Below, piece by piece: positions 7,212 to 14,132 of a stretch of 64,000 nucleotides of DNA. The notes under the pieces are model-generated. The model saw only the letters and a list, made by a program, of their open reading frames with translations, was not told where the DNA came from and searched no databases. Each line of letters opens with the position of its first letter. The first letter of the stretch is position 1. Where the stretch lies: assembly GCF_026625745.1 (NCBI RefSeq), contig NZ_CP113061.1, positions 310,001 to 374,000 on the forward strand. Reading direction: 5' to 3'. The DNA is from Asticcacaulis sp. SL142 (lineage in GTDB: Bacteria; Pseudomonadota; Alphaproteobacteria; Caulobacterales; Caulobacteraceae). The position numbers and the translations under genes are program-made.

Positions 7212-9052
7212 GCGGGTTGAACATGTGCCTTGGCTGGGATCAGATCATTGATCAGAGCCTGTTTCATCTGGCCGAGCGCGTCTCCCCAGTTATTCAGCAC
7301 GGCCGGGGCAAACACGCGGGCGGTGGGATAGAACGGATAATAGTCGGTGCCCAGACACAGCCAGGCGCTGCGGAACGGTATCGACATCCAGATCGTCGCC
7401 CCGGCGGCCGCGGCGATATTGCTGGTGGCGTTGGACGGCCCCATGACGGTATCGAGCGCACAACACAGGGCACACAGATCATCCAGATCCTGCTTCAGGT
7501 CGATGCCGGGCGGGTTCCAGATGCGTAAGCCCGCCGCTTCAGCCTCCGCCAGTTCGGCGGTCACATCGCCGTACTGCAGATTGACAAAGTAGACGCCTTC
7601 AGTAGCGATGACCTCTTTCCAAGTCTCAAACGGCGAGTAGTAGCGATCACGGCGGGAGTGTTTGATCAATGATTTCCATAGTATGCCCGCCTTGGGCTCA
7701 GGTCCCAGCTTATCCAGTTCAGCGCGCCAGAAGGCGAGCCGCTCCGGATCTGGGGTCAGGAAAATATTGGCCTTGGGAAAATCACTCAGTGACCGGCGGT
7801 AGCGTTTCAGCAGATCCCCCATAATGGTCCAGCAATCAATGCTGCCCGTGTCAGTAAGGTCAGGGAACAGGCGCACCACCCGGCCTTGATGCTTGGTGGT
7901 GTGATGTTTAATGACGTTGGCCTTGGGGAATGATCGCGCAAACAGGCTGACTAGGCGCGGCTCAACCGCAATGGTCAGTTTTCCGTCCGGGCCGATATCG
8001 CGGATCAGATCGGTCAGGAGCGAGGCAAACAACACCTCATCCCCAAGCCCCTGTTCGGCGGAGACAAAGACGTGCTTACCCGCCACATCGGTATCAGGTG
8101 TCCATTTAGGCCGGTCGATCAGAAAGATAATCTTTTCCGCCGTGCCTTCCTTGATGCGACCGTCATAATAATCCCAGGCCGCATCGAAATTATTGAGCAC
8201 CGCATTAACGAAGGCAATCGACAGCCGACAGGTGTAGAGATTAAGCGGGTCATCAAACAGCGGCAAGGCGCGCATCAGATAGTCCAGCGCCTCATCGTAA
8301 TGGCCCAGAAGGCTGAGCGAATTACCCAGATTATAGAGGGCGTGGACGTGATTGGGGTCGAACTTCAACGCTTCCTGATAGAAGATGATCGAGGTATCGA
8401 CATCGCCCTGAGTGTTGACGACCGTGCCCAGCGCATTCCACAGTTGCGGGTCCTTCGGGTTGAGGCCAATGGCGGCCCGTAAGACCTCGATGGCGTCCTC
8501 ATAACGGCTGGCTTCGCGCAGGGCTGTCGCCAGATTGTTGGCGGCTTCGGTATTATCGGGCTCTATCCGAAGCACGAAGTTAAAAAATTTCTCAGCGATA
8601 TCCGGATATTCCATCCGCACCGCCAGCCGGCCCAGATCATTGGTGACCGGCACATTATCAGGCATCAGCTTAAGGGCGGCTTCGTAACAGGCGAACGCTC
8701 CGGCCAGATCGCCGGATTTTTCGCGCGATATGGCTAAGATGTGCCAGGCTTCGCCGCTTTTTTCATCGACCTCCAGCGCTTCAATCGCCAGTTCCGCGCC
8801 GCGTTTCCAATCGCTCTGTTTCAGGGCGGTCAAGGCGGCCTTGAGCAGCGTCAGGGTTTGCTTCAGACGGGCATGATCGGCGGCGACATCAAGCCGCGCC
8901 AGAGCGGTGCGCGAACTGGCATCGCCCAGAAGGGTTGATGACGGGCGCATATCGAACGCCGGAACAAACGCAGGCACTTCATCAGCTATACCACTTGCCG
9001 CCAGTGGATTTGGCTGTGATGGCGGGTTTTGCTCAAAGCTGCGCTTAACCAT
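7208..9052 (-). CDS. flmG: FlmG-like TPR protein with GT-B glycosyltransferase domain (copy A)
   Basis: 614 residues. An N-terminal ~45-residue Pro/Ser-rich stretch precedes TPR units from about 60 to 290 (AFACYEAALKLMPDN, AAEKFFNF-type helices, IIFYQEALKFDPNHVHALYNLG). The C-terminal domain has VFVSAEQGLGDEVLFASL, SLFARSFPKANV, GILWKSLIKHSRRDRYYSPF, DLKQDLDDLCALCCAL and MGPSNATSNIAAAAGA, shared almost motif by motif with the downstream copy. In C. crescentus FlmG modifies flagellin with a nonulosonic (pseudaminic-type) sugar before or during export; the location beside flbT, flaF and three flagellins fits. The start ATG (9050-9052) lies 2 bp from a palindromic repeat whose terminal AGGACACTAG supplies the only good Shine-Dalgarno (AGGA, 8-nt spacing). 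Confidence 0.8.
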   Translation of the reverse strand: MVKRSFEQNPPSQPNPLAASGIADEVPAFVPAFDMRPSSTLLGDASSRTALARLDVAADHARLKQTLTLLKAALTALKQSDWKRGAELAIEALEVDEKSGEAWHILAISREKSGDLAGAFACYEAALKLMPDNVPVTNDLGRLAVRMEYPDIAEKFFNFVLRIEPDNTEAANNLATALREASRYEDAIEVLRAAIGLNPKDPQLWNALGTVVNTQGDVDTSIIFYQEALKFDPNHVHALYNLGNSLSLLGHYDEALDYLMRALPLFDDPLNLYTCRLSIAFVNAVLNNFDAAWDYYDGRIKEGTAEKIIFLIDRPKWTPDTDVAGKHVFVSAEQGLGDEVLFASLLTDLIRDIGPDGKLTIAVEPRLVSLFARSFPKANVIKHHTTKHQGRVVRLFPDLTDTGSIDCWTIMGDLLKRYRRSLSDFPKANIFLTPDPERLAFWRAELDKLGPEPKAGILWKSLIKHSRRDRYYSPFETWKEVIATEGVYFVNLQYGDVTAELAEAEAAGLRIWNPPGIDLKQDLDDLCALCCALDTVMGPSNATSNIAAAAGATIWMSIPFRSAWLCLGTDYYPFYPTARVFAPAVLNNWGDALGQMKQALINDLIPAKAHVQPA

Positions 9053-9054
9053 GA

Positions 9055-9129
9055 CTAGTGTCCTGAATCTGAAATTCGCCTCATGCCTATATCAACCTCA
9101 AGCGAATTTCAGATTCAACAGGACACTAG
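9055..9129. repeat. Palindromic repeat element 1 (75 bp)
   Basis: Left arm 9055-9079 (begins CTAGTGTCCTG, ends ATTCGC) is the reverse complement of right arm 9102-9129 except for a 3-nt insertion in the right arm. The 22-nt middle is unpaired. Together with element 2, twelve bp away, it defines a family with ends CTAGTRTC and inner ends TTCGC. No ORF or transposase is inside. It looks like a non-autonomous, MITE- or REP-like sequence. The left end abuts the flmG start codon. Confidence 0.8.
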
Positions 9130-9141
9130 AAATTAATAAAC

Positions 9142-9219
9142 CTAGTATCGTTCTGAATTCTAAGTTCGCTGTAGCACCTGGATATCGAAATCAGGCGAAC
9201 TTCGAATTCACGATACTAG
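9142..9219. repeat. Palindromic repeat element 2 (78 bp)
   Basis: Left arm 9142-9169 (begins CTAGTATCG, ends AGTTCGC) pairs with right arm 9195-9219. Here the 3-nt extra stretch is in the left arm, so it looks like a mirror-orientation relative of element 1, with about a quarter of the arm positions changed. The spacer is 25 nt. The remaining gap to flbT, 9220-9441, shows no gene. Confidence 0.78.
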
Positions 9220-9364
9220 CTCCGCGGGGTTTGTCATGGCAGTGTGGTTACAGGGATTCGCCTTAAGCCCGTCTTTAAATTACGATTTTGGGACAGCGTG
9301 AACCTGATATTAACCCGGTCGGGGGTAGAATCTGAAAAGATTCGCACCGGCTTCAGAGCAATAT

Positions 9365-9401
9365 GTGAAAAAGTGCCAAGATAAATTTTGGGGTTTTTCA
9401 C
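9365..9401 (+). promoter_or_regulatory. Stem-loop in the flbT upstream region
   Basis: GTGAAAAA (9365-9372) is complementary to TTTTTCAC (9394-9401), and CCAA/TTGG can pair inside it. It ends 40 nt before the flbT ATG and could be an mRNA leader structure or a DNA dyad. No clear -24/-12 element was found nearby. Function unknown. Confidence 0.4.
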
Positions 9402-9441
9402 AATAAATATTGCGTCAAACCAGATTTAAGGAAAGCCTTTC

Positions 9442-9837
9442 ATGCCTTTGAAACTGTCTCTGAAGCCCGGAGAGAAGTTCGTTTTAAATGGCGCCGTCGT
9501 GCAAAACGGGGATCGCCGCTGTTCGCTGATCCTGCAAAATAAAGCCTCGGTTTTGCGTGAAAAGGACATCATGCAGGAGCATGAGGCTACGTCTCCGGCC
9601 CGTCACATCTATTTCCCGGTCATGATGATGTACCTCGATGAGGCGGGTGCTGATCGTTATTATGATGAGTTTCTGCGCCGCATGACCGAATTCATGGGGG
9701 TTGTCTCTCAGGCGCCGGTACTGGCGGAATGTGTGGCGATTTCCAAAAGCATTATGGCGCGCGAGTATTACAAGGCCCTGATGGGCTGCCGTAAGCTGGT
9801 CGACTTTGAGGATGCACTTTTAAGGGCAAAAGAGTAA
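9442..9837 (+). CDS. flbT: Flagellin mRNA regulator FlbT
   Basis: 131 residues, the full FlbT length. The N-terminus [20 protein letters not shown] and the segment [16 protein letters not shown] are family hallmarks. In Caulobacter FlbT acts after transcription: it associates with the 5' untranslated region of fljK flagellin mRNA and promotes its decay when hook assembly is incomplete. ATG 9442 is preceded by AAGGAAAG. flaF follows after 4 bp, forming the usual flbT-flaF pair, here directly upstream of the flagellin genes it would control. Confidence 0.96.
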   Translation: MPLKLSLKPGEKFVLNGAVVQNGDRRCSLILQNKASVLREKDIMQEHEATSPARHIYFPVMMMYLDEAGADRYYDEFLRRMTEFMGVVSQAPVLAECVAISKSIMAREYYKALMGCRKLVDFEDALLRAKE

Positions 9838-9841
9838 ATAT

Positions 9842-10261
9842 ATGTCACTTCAGGCGTATCAGAGAACGGCCGCACGCGCGGAAGATCCTCGTCAAACCGA
9901 ATACCGGCTGTTTGGTCAGGTAACGCGCGCGCTTTTGGAAGCCGAGGCTGCCGATACGTCTAATTTTCAGGTGCGCATCCATGCCCTCGACTGGAACCGG
10001 CGTATGTGGTCGGTATTCGGTATGGACTGTGCGTCACCGACTAATGGCCTGCCCGAAGCCTTGCGGGCCCAAATAATTTCTTTGTCGATCTGGGTGTCGA
10101 AGCACACGTCGCTGGTCATGCGCAATAAAGAAGACATCGCCCCTCTGATTGAGGTCAACCGTATCATTATGCAGGGTTTGATGCCGCAAGTTCAGGCGGG
10201 AGCGGCGGTTAATCCCGCCGATGCAACCTTTGCCAACCGTGTACGCGGCTCCCTAGGCTGA
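9842..10261 (+). CDS. flaF: Flagellar biosynthesis regulator FlaF
   Basis: 139 residues. Family features are [20 protein letters not shown] at the N-terminus, [12 protein letters not shown] in the middle and [15 protein letters not shown]. FlaF opposes FlbT and is needed for flagellin synthesis and secretion; in Caulobacter it works together with flagellins as part of a regulatory switch. A hairpin terminator at 10327-10358 separates this two-gene unit from the sigma-54-driven flagellin. Confidence 0.94.
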   Translation: MSLQAYQRTAARAEDPRQTEYRLFGQVTRALLEAEAADTSNFQVRIHALDWNRRMWSVFGMDCASPTNGLPEALRAQIISLSIWVSKHTSLVMRNKEDIAPLIEVNRIIMQGLMPQVQAGAAVNPADATFANRVRGSLG

Positions 10262-10326
10262 TTTAGCCGGTCTCCTGCGAGGTTAATATTGCCTTTAGGA
10301 TGATTTTGCCTAGGCATTAAAATTTG

Positions 10327-10358
10327 AACGGCGGGAGTTATATGATTCTCGCCGTTTT
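10327..10358 (+). terminator. Rho-independent terminator after flaF
   Basis: AACGGCGGGAG and CTCGCCGTT pair (with a 2-nt bulge) around a 10-nt loop and are followed by TTTTC. It lies between flaF and the flagellin 1 promoter. Confidence 0.65.
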
Positions 10359-10417
10359 CAATTTAAAAATATCCATAAAATTCAATAGAATAAATAATTA
10401 ACGGCAGCGTCATGCGC

Positions 10418-10433
10418 TGGCATCGGCATTGCT
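10418..10433 (+). promoter_or_regulatory. Sigma-54 (-24/-12) promoter of flagellin 1
   Basis: TGGCAT-CGGCA-TTGCT matches the RpoN consensus TGGCAC-N5-TTGCW with exact GG-N10-GC spacing (GG 10419-10420, GC 10431-10432). The predicted start site near 10444 gives a leader of about 68 nt. Class IV flagellins of Caulobacter use this promoter type with the activator FlbD. Confidence 0.8.
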
Positions 10434-10444
10434 ATGTCTTACCC

Positions 10445-10475
10445 AAGCCAAAATGGCTTTTCGGCAAAATCGCCG
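10445..10475 (+). promoter_or_regulatory. Twin AAAAT-loop stem-loops in flagellin 1 leader
   Basis: AAGCC-AAAAT-GGCTT (10445-10459) and CGGC-AAAATC-GCCG (10462-10475) lie at the predicted 5' end of the transcript, 37-67 nt before the ATG. Similar elements precede flagellins 2 and 3. They may be RNA hairpins recognised by FlbT, or the second may be a DNA site for FlbD; sequence alone cannot separate these. Confidence 0.5.
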
Positions 10476-10511
10476 CGCAAAATCCCCGACCAGAATGGAA
10501 AGGAACACCCG

Positions 10512-11345
10512 ATGGCAAACGTATCGGTCAATACCAACGTGGGCGCAATGATCGCGCTCCAGAACCTGAACAAAACGAACAAGGATCTTTCTGAAGCCCA
10601 GAACCGCATTAATACCGGCCTGAAGGTCGCCAGCGCGAAGGACAATGGTGCGGTCTATGCGATTGCTCAAAGTCAGCGCGCCGACGTCGCAGCGCTCGGA
10701 GCGGTTTCAGACTCGCTTAACCGGGCCATGTCCGCAGTCGATGTGGCTATGGCGGCGGGTGAGGGGATTTCGGATATCCTTACTCAAATGAAGGAGTTAG
10801 CTCTATCAGCTTCGGATACCGGTCTTGATACGGTCAGTCGTGACGCCCTGAAGGAAGATTTTCAGTCGTTACGCGATCAGATCAAGAAGACGATTTCGAA
10901 TGCGGTCTTTAACGGCATCAATCTGATCGAGGCGGGCGCTGACGGTATTAATGCGTTGGCTTCGGCGGATGGGGTGAACAAGATGACGGTGGCGGCGCAG
11001 GATCTTTCCCTTGGGGGAACTATTCTGTCTCTGGCGTCGAATGCGACCTTCTCGACGGCAACGTCGGCGAGTGGTTTGCTGTCCACCCTGGATAGCTCCG
11101 TTAAGAACGTTTCCCTGGCGCTCTCGCGTTTAGGGACGTCGTCAAAGTCTCTGGAGGCTCATTCTACGTTCGTTTCAAAACTTGTCGATTCCATGGAAGC
11201 GGGTATCGGAAACCTCGTGGATGCTGACATGGCCAAGGAAAGCGCCAAGCTCACCGCGCTGCAAACCAAGCAGCAGTTGGGTATTCAGGCTCTTTCTATT
11301 GCCAATCAGGCGCCGCAGACGATCCTAAGCCTGTTCCAGGGCTAA
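10512..11345 (+). CDS. Flagellin 1
   Basis: 277 residues from ATG 10512, with AGGAA at 10501-10505; the longer frame upstream (from 10434) would begin inside the promoter. D0/D1 domains are clear: N-terminal SVNTNVGAMIALQNLNKTN and C-terminal IGNLVDADMAKESAKLTALQ, ending in APQTILSLFQG. The variable D2/D3 region is minimal, as in Caulobacter FljJ/K/L (about 273-276 residues). It should be exported by the flagellar type III system and is the expected substrate of the neighbouring FlmG-like enzymes. Own sigma-54 promoter upstream, terminator downstream: a single-gene unit. Confidence 0.95.
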   Translation: MANVSVNTNVGAMIALQNLNKTNKDLSEAQNRINTGLKVASAKDNGAVYAIAQSQRADVAALGAVSDSLNRAMSAVDVAMAAGEGISDILTQMKELALSASDTGLDTVSRDALKEDFQSLRDQIKKTISNAVFNGINLIEAGADGINALASADGVNKMTVAAQDLSLGGTILSLASNATFSTATSASGLLSTLDSSVKNVSLALSRLGTSSKSLEAHSTFVSKLVDSMEAGIGNLVDADMAKESAKLTALQTKQQLGIQALSIANQAPQTILSLFQG

Positions 11346-11353
11346 TCGCATTG

Positions 11354-11396
11354 GCCGGAGCGGGGTGGCTTTACCGCCTCCTCCGGCAGCCTTTTT
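11354..11396 (+). terminator. Terminator after flagellin 1
   Basis: GCCGGAG (11354-11360) pairs with CTCCGGC (11381-11387); the interior GGTGG/CCGCC can add pairs, and CTTTTTC follows at 11391. It separates flagellin 1 from the FlbD-like dyads upstream of flagellin 2. Confidence 0.6.
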
Positions 11397-11401
11397 CAGG
11401 T

Positions 11402-11466
11402 GGCATATTTTGCCGCCATGGGCAGATATTGCCTATTTGCCGGGCTTAATCGGCAAAAATTGCCGA
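11402..11466 (+). promoter_or_regulatory. Three GGCA-N5-TGCC dyads: candidate FlbD enhancer (ftr-like) array
   Basis: Dyads at 11402-11414, 11421-11433 and 11452-11464 share arms and spacer length. The third extends to a 7-bp-arm palindrome, TCGGCAAAAATTGCCGA (11450-11466). They lie about 75-140 bp upstream of the sigma-54 promoter at 11542, the distance at which Caulobacter ftr enhancers bind FlbD. Assignment to FlbD is by analogy. Confidence 0.55.
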
Positions 11467-11541
11467 CAAAAATCTATAATTAACAAAGCTATAACGCTTA
11501 TATTTCATATGGTTGCGTAAATTTTCTTCCTTCGCGTTCTC

Positions 11542-11557
11542 TGGCGCGGCCTTTGCA
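11542..11557 (+). promoter_or_regulatory. Sigma-54 (-24/-12) promoter of flagellin 2
   Basis: TGGCGC-GGCCT-TTGCA with exact GG-N10-GC spacing (GG 11543-11544, GC 11555-11556). The predicted start near 11568 leaves a leader of about 62 nt to ATG 11630. Confidence 0.75.
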
Positions 11558-11569
11558 TCCTTCGGCTCA

Positions 11570-11603
11570 GGCAAAATGCCGCCAGCAGACAAAATGTCGC
11601 TGG
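11570..11603 (+). promoter_or_regulatory. Twin AAAAT-loop stem-loops in flagellin 2 leader
   Basis: GGC-AAAAT-GCC (11570-11580) is short. The second (11582-11603) has an 8-bp stem, CCAGC plus GAC pairing with GTC plus GCTGG around one bulged A, and again an AAAAT loop. Both lie within the predicted leader, 27-60 nt before the start codon. Confidence 0.5.
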
Positions 11604-11629
11604 TTACATCTATTAGAAGGAATAGAATC

Positions 11630-12460
11630 ATGGCGCTCAATAGCGTAAACACGAACGTCGGTGCAGCGATTGCTCTGCAAAACCTCAATAAAACCAATGC
11701 TATGCTGTCTACCACTCAGGAGCGTATTAATACGGGCCTGAAAGTGGGTTCGGCTAAGGACAACGGCGCTATCTTTGCTATCGCGCAAAGCCAGCGTTCG
11801 GAAGTCAGTGCGCTGAACGCGGTATCTGAGTCCCTGTCACGCGGCCAGTCGGTCGTTGACGTGTCCATGGCTGCCGGTGAGTCGGTTTCCGACATGCTCA
11901 CTCAGCTCAAGGAAAAGGCTCTGGCGGCTTCGGACACCGGCCTTGACACAACCAGCCGTAACGCTCTGAAGGAAGACTTTGCGTCTATCCGCGATCAGAT
12001 CAAAAAAACCCTCACCAACGCCACTTTCAACGGGATCAACCTGATTGACGGCTCGGATGCCAACATCAAGGCCCTGGCCAATGCCAGCGGTACGAGCACG
12101 CTGACGGTCGCTGGCCAGAACATGTCTCTGGGCGGTTCTGTCATCACGTTGGCGACCAATGCGACCTTCGCAACGGCCACGTCGGCTAGCAACTTGCTGG
12201 CCACGATTGATACGTCCATCAAAAACGTATCAACCTCTCTGTCAAAGCTGGGTACATCCTCCAAGGCTCTTGAAAACCATGCAGGCTTCGTATCGAAGCT
12301 TCAGGATGCCATGGAAGCCGGTATTGGTAACCTTGTCGATGCCGACATGGCTAAGGAAAGTGCTAAACTGCAAGCTCTGCAAACCAAGCAGCAGCTCGGC
12401 ATTCAGGCGCTCTCGATCGCCAACCAGTCGACCTCGACTGTTTTGAGCTTGTTCCGTTAA
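11630..12460 (+). CDS. Flagellin 2
   Basis: 276 residues from ATG 11630, with AGAAGGA at 11615-11621. N-terminal SVNTNVGAAIALQNLNKTNA and C-terminal IGNLVDADMAKESAKLQALQ are typical D0/D1 segments; it ends TSTVLSLFR instead of the LSLFQG of its neighbours. Very similar to flagellin 1 throughout, so the genes are recent paralogues. Synonymous differences are frequent, so this is not a simple fresh duplication. Controlled by its own sigma-54 promoter and the dyad array upstream. Confidence 0.95.
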   Translation: MALNSVNTNVGAAIALQNLNKTNAMLSTTQERINTGLKVGSAKDNGAIFAIAQSQRSEVSALNAVSESLSRGQSVVDVSMAAGESVSDMLTQLKEKALAASDTGLDTTSRNALKEDFASIRDQIKKTLTNATFNGINLIDGSDANIKALANASGTSTLTVAGQNMSLGGSVITLATNATFATATSASNLLATIDTSIKNVSTSLSKLGTSSKALENHAGFVSKLQDAMEAGIGNLVDADMAKESAKLQALQTKQQLGIQALSIANQSTSTVLSLFR

Positions 12461-12594
12461 TCCGGAAGGGGAGGCGGGGCCTGAAATCCCGCCTTCCTCT
12501 CTCATTTGATCGCCGCGTGCGGTCCAAATCCAACAGAGGGCGTTTCACTCAGTTCCGTCGTTTTCGGACCTCCCAAGGTGAAGCGTAGCAGGAG

Positions 12595-12942
12595 ATGATC
12601 AACAATGTATCAGGCGTACCTCAGGTTTCAGACGTAACTCCCGTCAAAGCTGTTCCTGATGTAGCCAGGGAAATGCCGCAGACTGTTCTGGCCAGTGCCG
12701 GTAAGAATGCTGCGGATAATAAAGGCGCTTCAAAGGACTCCAAGAGCGATTCCATGGCCAAGCCCTTGGCCTATCAATTGAAGCTCGTGATCGATATCGA
12801 CCCCGATACCGGCGATTTTATCTATAAAGCCATAAATCGTCTCACCGGTCAGGTCGTCAGCCAGTTGCCGCGTAAAGAATTATTGGACATGAAAAATGAC
12901 GCGAGCTATCGCGCCGGTTCTGTCATAAAAACAGATATTTAA
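12595..12942 (+). CDS. flaG: FlaG-family flagellar protein
   Basis: 115 residues. The C-terminal half has the FlaG pattern: a strand (YQLKLVIDIDPDTGDFIYKA) followed by INRLTGQVVSQLPRKELLDM, the conserved RxxGEVIRQxP-like turn. Residues 1-60 are low-complexity. FlaG proteins affect filament length or flagellin assembly. Position between flagellins 2 and 3 supports a filament role. The AGGAG at 12590-12594 directly abuts the ATG, so initiation may use the AAGGTG at 12575 or be weak. An imperfect hairpin at 12979-13000 follows without a T-run. Confidence 0.8.
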   Translation: MINNVSGVPQVSDVTPVKAVPDVAREMPQTVLASAGKNAADNKGASKDSKSDSMAKPLAYQLKLVIDIDPDTGDFIYKAINRLTGQVVSQLPRKELLDMKNDASYRAGSVIKTDI

Positions 12943-13011
12943 GAGACTATCTTAAGTATGTAAATTGAGTAATATTCGCCGTACGCAGGTTTGCGTGCGG
13001 ATAAAGTCGTT

Positions 13012-13025
13012 GGTTAATATTAACC
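13012..13025. promoter_or_regulatory. Perfect 14-bp palindrome upstream of flagellin 3
   Basis: GGTTAATATTAACC at 13012-13025, 117-130 bp before the flagellin 3 start, in a gap without a recognisable sigma-54 promoter. It may be an operator; the TTAA arms recall CtrA half-sites but the spacing differs from TTAA-N7-TTAA. Binding protein unknown. Confidence 0.35.
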
Positions 13026-13072
13026 TTTTGCTTACCATAATTATTAAGACTGTGAGTCGCGCCGATTCCCTT

Positions 13073-13089
13073 TGCCGAAAATAACGGCA
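13073..13089 (+). promoter_or_regulatory. AAAAT-containing stem-loop upstream of flagellin 3
   Basis: TGCCG-AAAATAA-CGGCA, 53-69 nt before the ATG. Stem and loop resemble those in the leaders of flagellins 1 and 2. Whether it is transcribed is unknown because no promoter could be assigned. Confidence 0.4.
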
Positions 13090-13141
13090 GATTAGGGTTC
13101 AGCTATTGGATCACGGGGCGCAGAATTATGGAGGTTAGGTC

Positions 13142-13978
13142 ATGACGGTCAGTGTGCATACGAATAAGTCTGCCATGATCGCGTTGCAGAATCTGAACAA
13201 CACGACGAGTAATCTCAACGGGGTTCAGAACCGGATTTCGACCGGCTTAAATGTCAACAGCGCCAAAGATAATGCCTCAGTCTACGCTATCGCCCAAGGG
13301 CAGCGCGCAGACGTCAGTTCGCTGGCAGCGGTAACGTCCAGCCTTAACCGGGCGGCATCGATTTCAGATGTGTCTCTGGCGGCGGGCGAAACGGTTTCGG
13401 ATTTGCTGGTTGAGTTACGCGAAAAAGTCGTTTCGGCCATGGACCCGTCGATTGATACGGCGTCGCGCAATGCGTTGAACTCGGATTTCCGCGCCTTGCT
13501 CAATCAGATCAAGCAGACGACCACCAGCGCTAATTTCGATGGTGCCAATATATTGGACGGCAGTCTGCCGAACGGTATTCAGTTCATTGCCGATGCGGAT
13601 GCGACCTCAAATATTACGCTGTCGACGCGCGATCTGTCGCTTGGTGGTTCAACGATTACCTTAACATCCGGCTCTACCATCATGAGTGCCACCATTGCAT
13701 CTGGGATGCTGGTGCGGCTTGATGCCTCGATTCAGAATGTTAACGCTGCCCTAGGCGCGCTGGGGTCGCAATCCAAGCAAATCGATGGTCATCTGAGTTT
13801 CGTGTCCAAGCTGACCGATTCGCTGAATTCGGGTATTGGTAATCTTGTCGATGCGGACATGGCCAAGGAAAGCGCCAAGCTTCAGGCCTTGCAGGTTCAG
13901 CAGCAGTTGGGGACGCAGGCTCTGTCAATTGCCAACTCCGGACCGCAGGTTATCTTAAGTCTGTTCCAGGGCGGTTAA
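13142..13978 (+). CDS. Flagellin 3
   Basis: 278 residues, ATG 13142, with GGAGG at 13130-13134. The most diverged of the three: N-terminus SVHTNKSAMIALQNLNNTTS, with an extra short insertion near PNGIQFIADADATSN. The C-terminus IGNLVDADMAKESAKLQALQ is conserved, ending LSLFQGG. Probably a separate transcript: no -24/-12 element with good match was found and a strong terminator follows. Different flagellins in Caulobacter occupy different filament positions; a similar division of labour is inferred. Confidence 0.95.
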   Translation: MTVSVHTNKSAMIALQNLNNTTSNLNGVQNRISTGLNVNSAKDNASVYAIAQGQRADVSSLAAVTSSLNRAASISDVSLAAGETVSDLLVELREKVVSAMDPSIDTASRNALNSDFRALLNQIKQTTTSANFDGANILDGSLPNGIQFIADADATSNITLSTRDLSLGGSTITLTSGSTIMSATIASGMLVRLDASIQNVNAALGALGSQSKQIDGHLSFVSKLTDSLNSGIGNLVDADMAKESAKLQALQVQQQLGTQALSIANSGPQVILSLFQGG

Positions 13979-14003
13979 TCAGCCTAGTGATCTGTAATTT
14001 TAT

Positions 14004-14035
14004 ACCGGCCAAACATGCTTTGGCCGGTTTTATTT
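14004..14035 (+). terminator. Strong terminator after flagellin 3
   Basis: Perfect 10-bp stem ACCGGCCAAA/TTTGGCCGGT with a 5-nt loop (CATGC), followed by TTTTATTTT. Confidence 0.9.
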
Positions 14036-14132
14036 TGCTTATTTGTAAAGGAAACGCCCAAAAGTTTACGAATCTTAAGCTTTGTTCGGGCATCCTCGAA
14101 ATTCGTAATTGTGACTCAAGGATTGAGATCTC

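Noticed and set aside
9268..9290. CtrA-type site TTAA-N7-TTAA upstream of flbT
   Set aside because: The two TTAA halves here are separated by 8 bases, and such AT motifs are frequent; not strong enough to call.
10434..10511. Upstream extension of flagellin 1
   Set aside because: It would start inside the -24/-12 promoter; flagellins begin at MANVSVNTN and AGGAA precedes ATG 10512.
12466..12502. Terminator after flagellin 2
   Set aside because: A GGCGGG/CCCGCC stem exists but without a T-run; too weak to list as a terminator.
13101..13130. Sigma-54 promoter for flagellin 3 (GG-N10-GC)
   Set aside because: Spacing is right but the TT before GC and the TGGCAC context are absent, and the leader would be only a few bases long.
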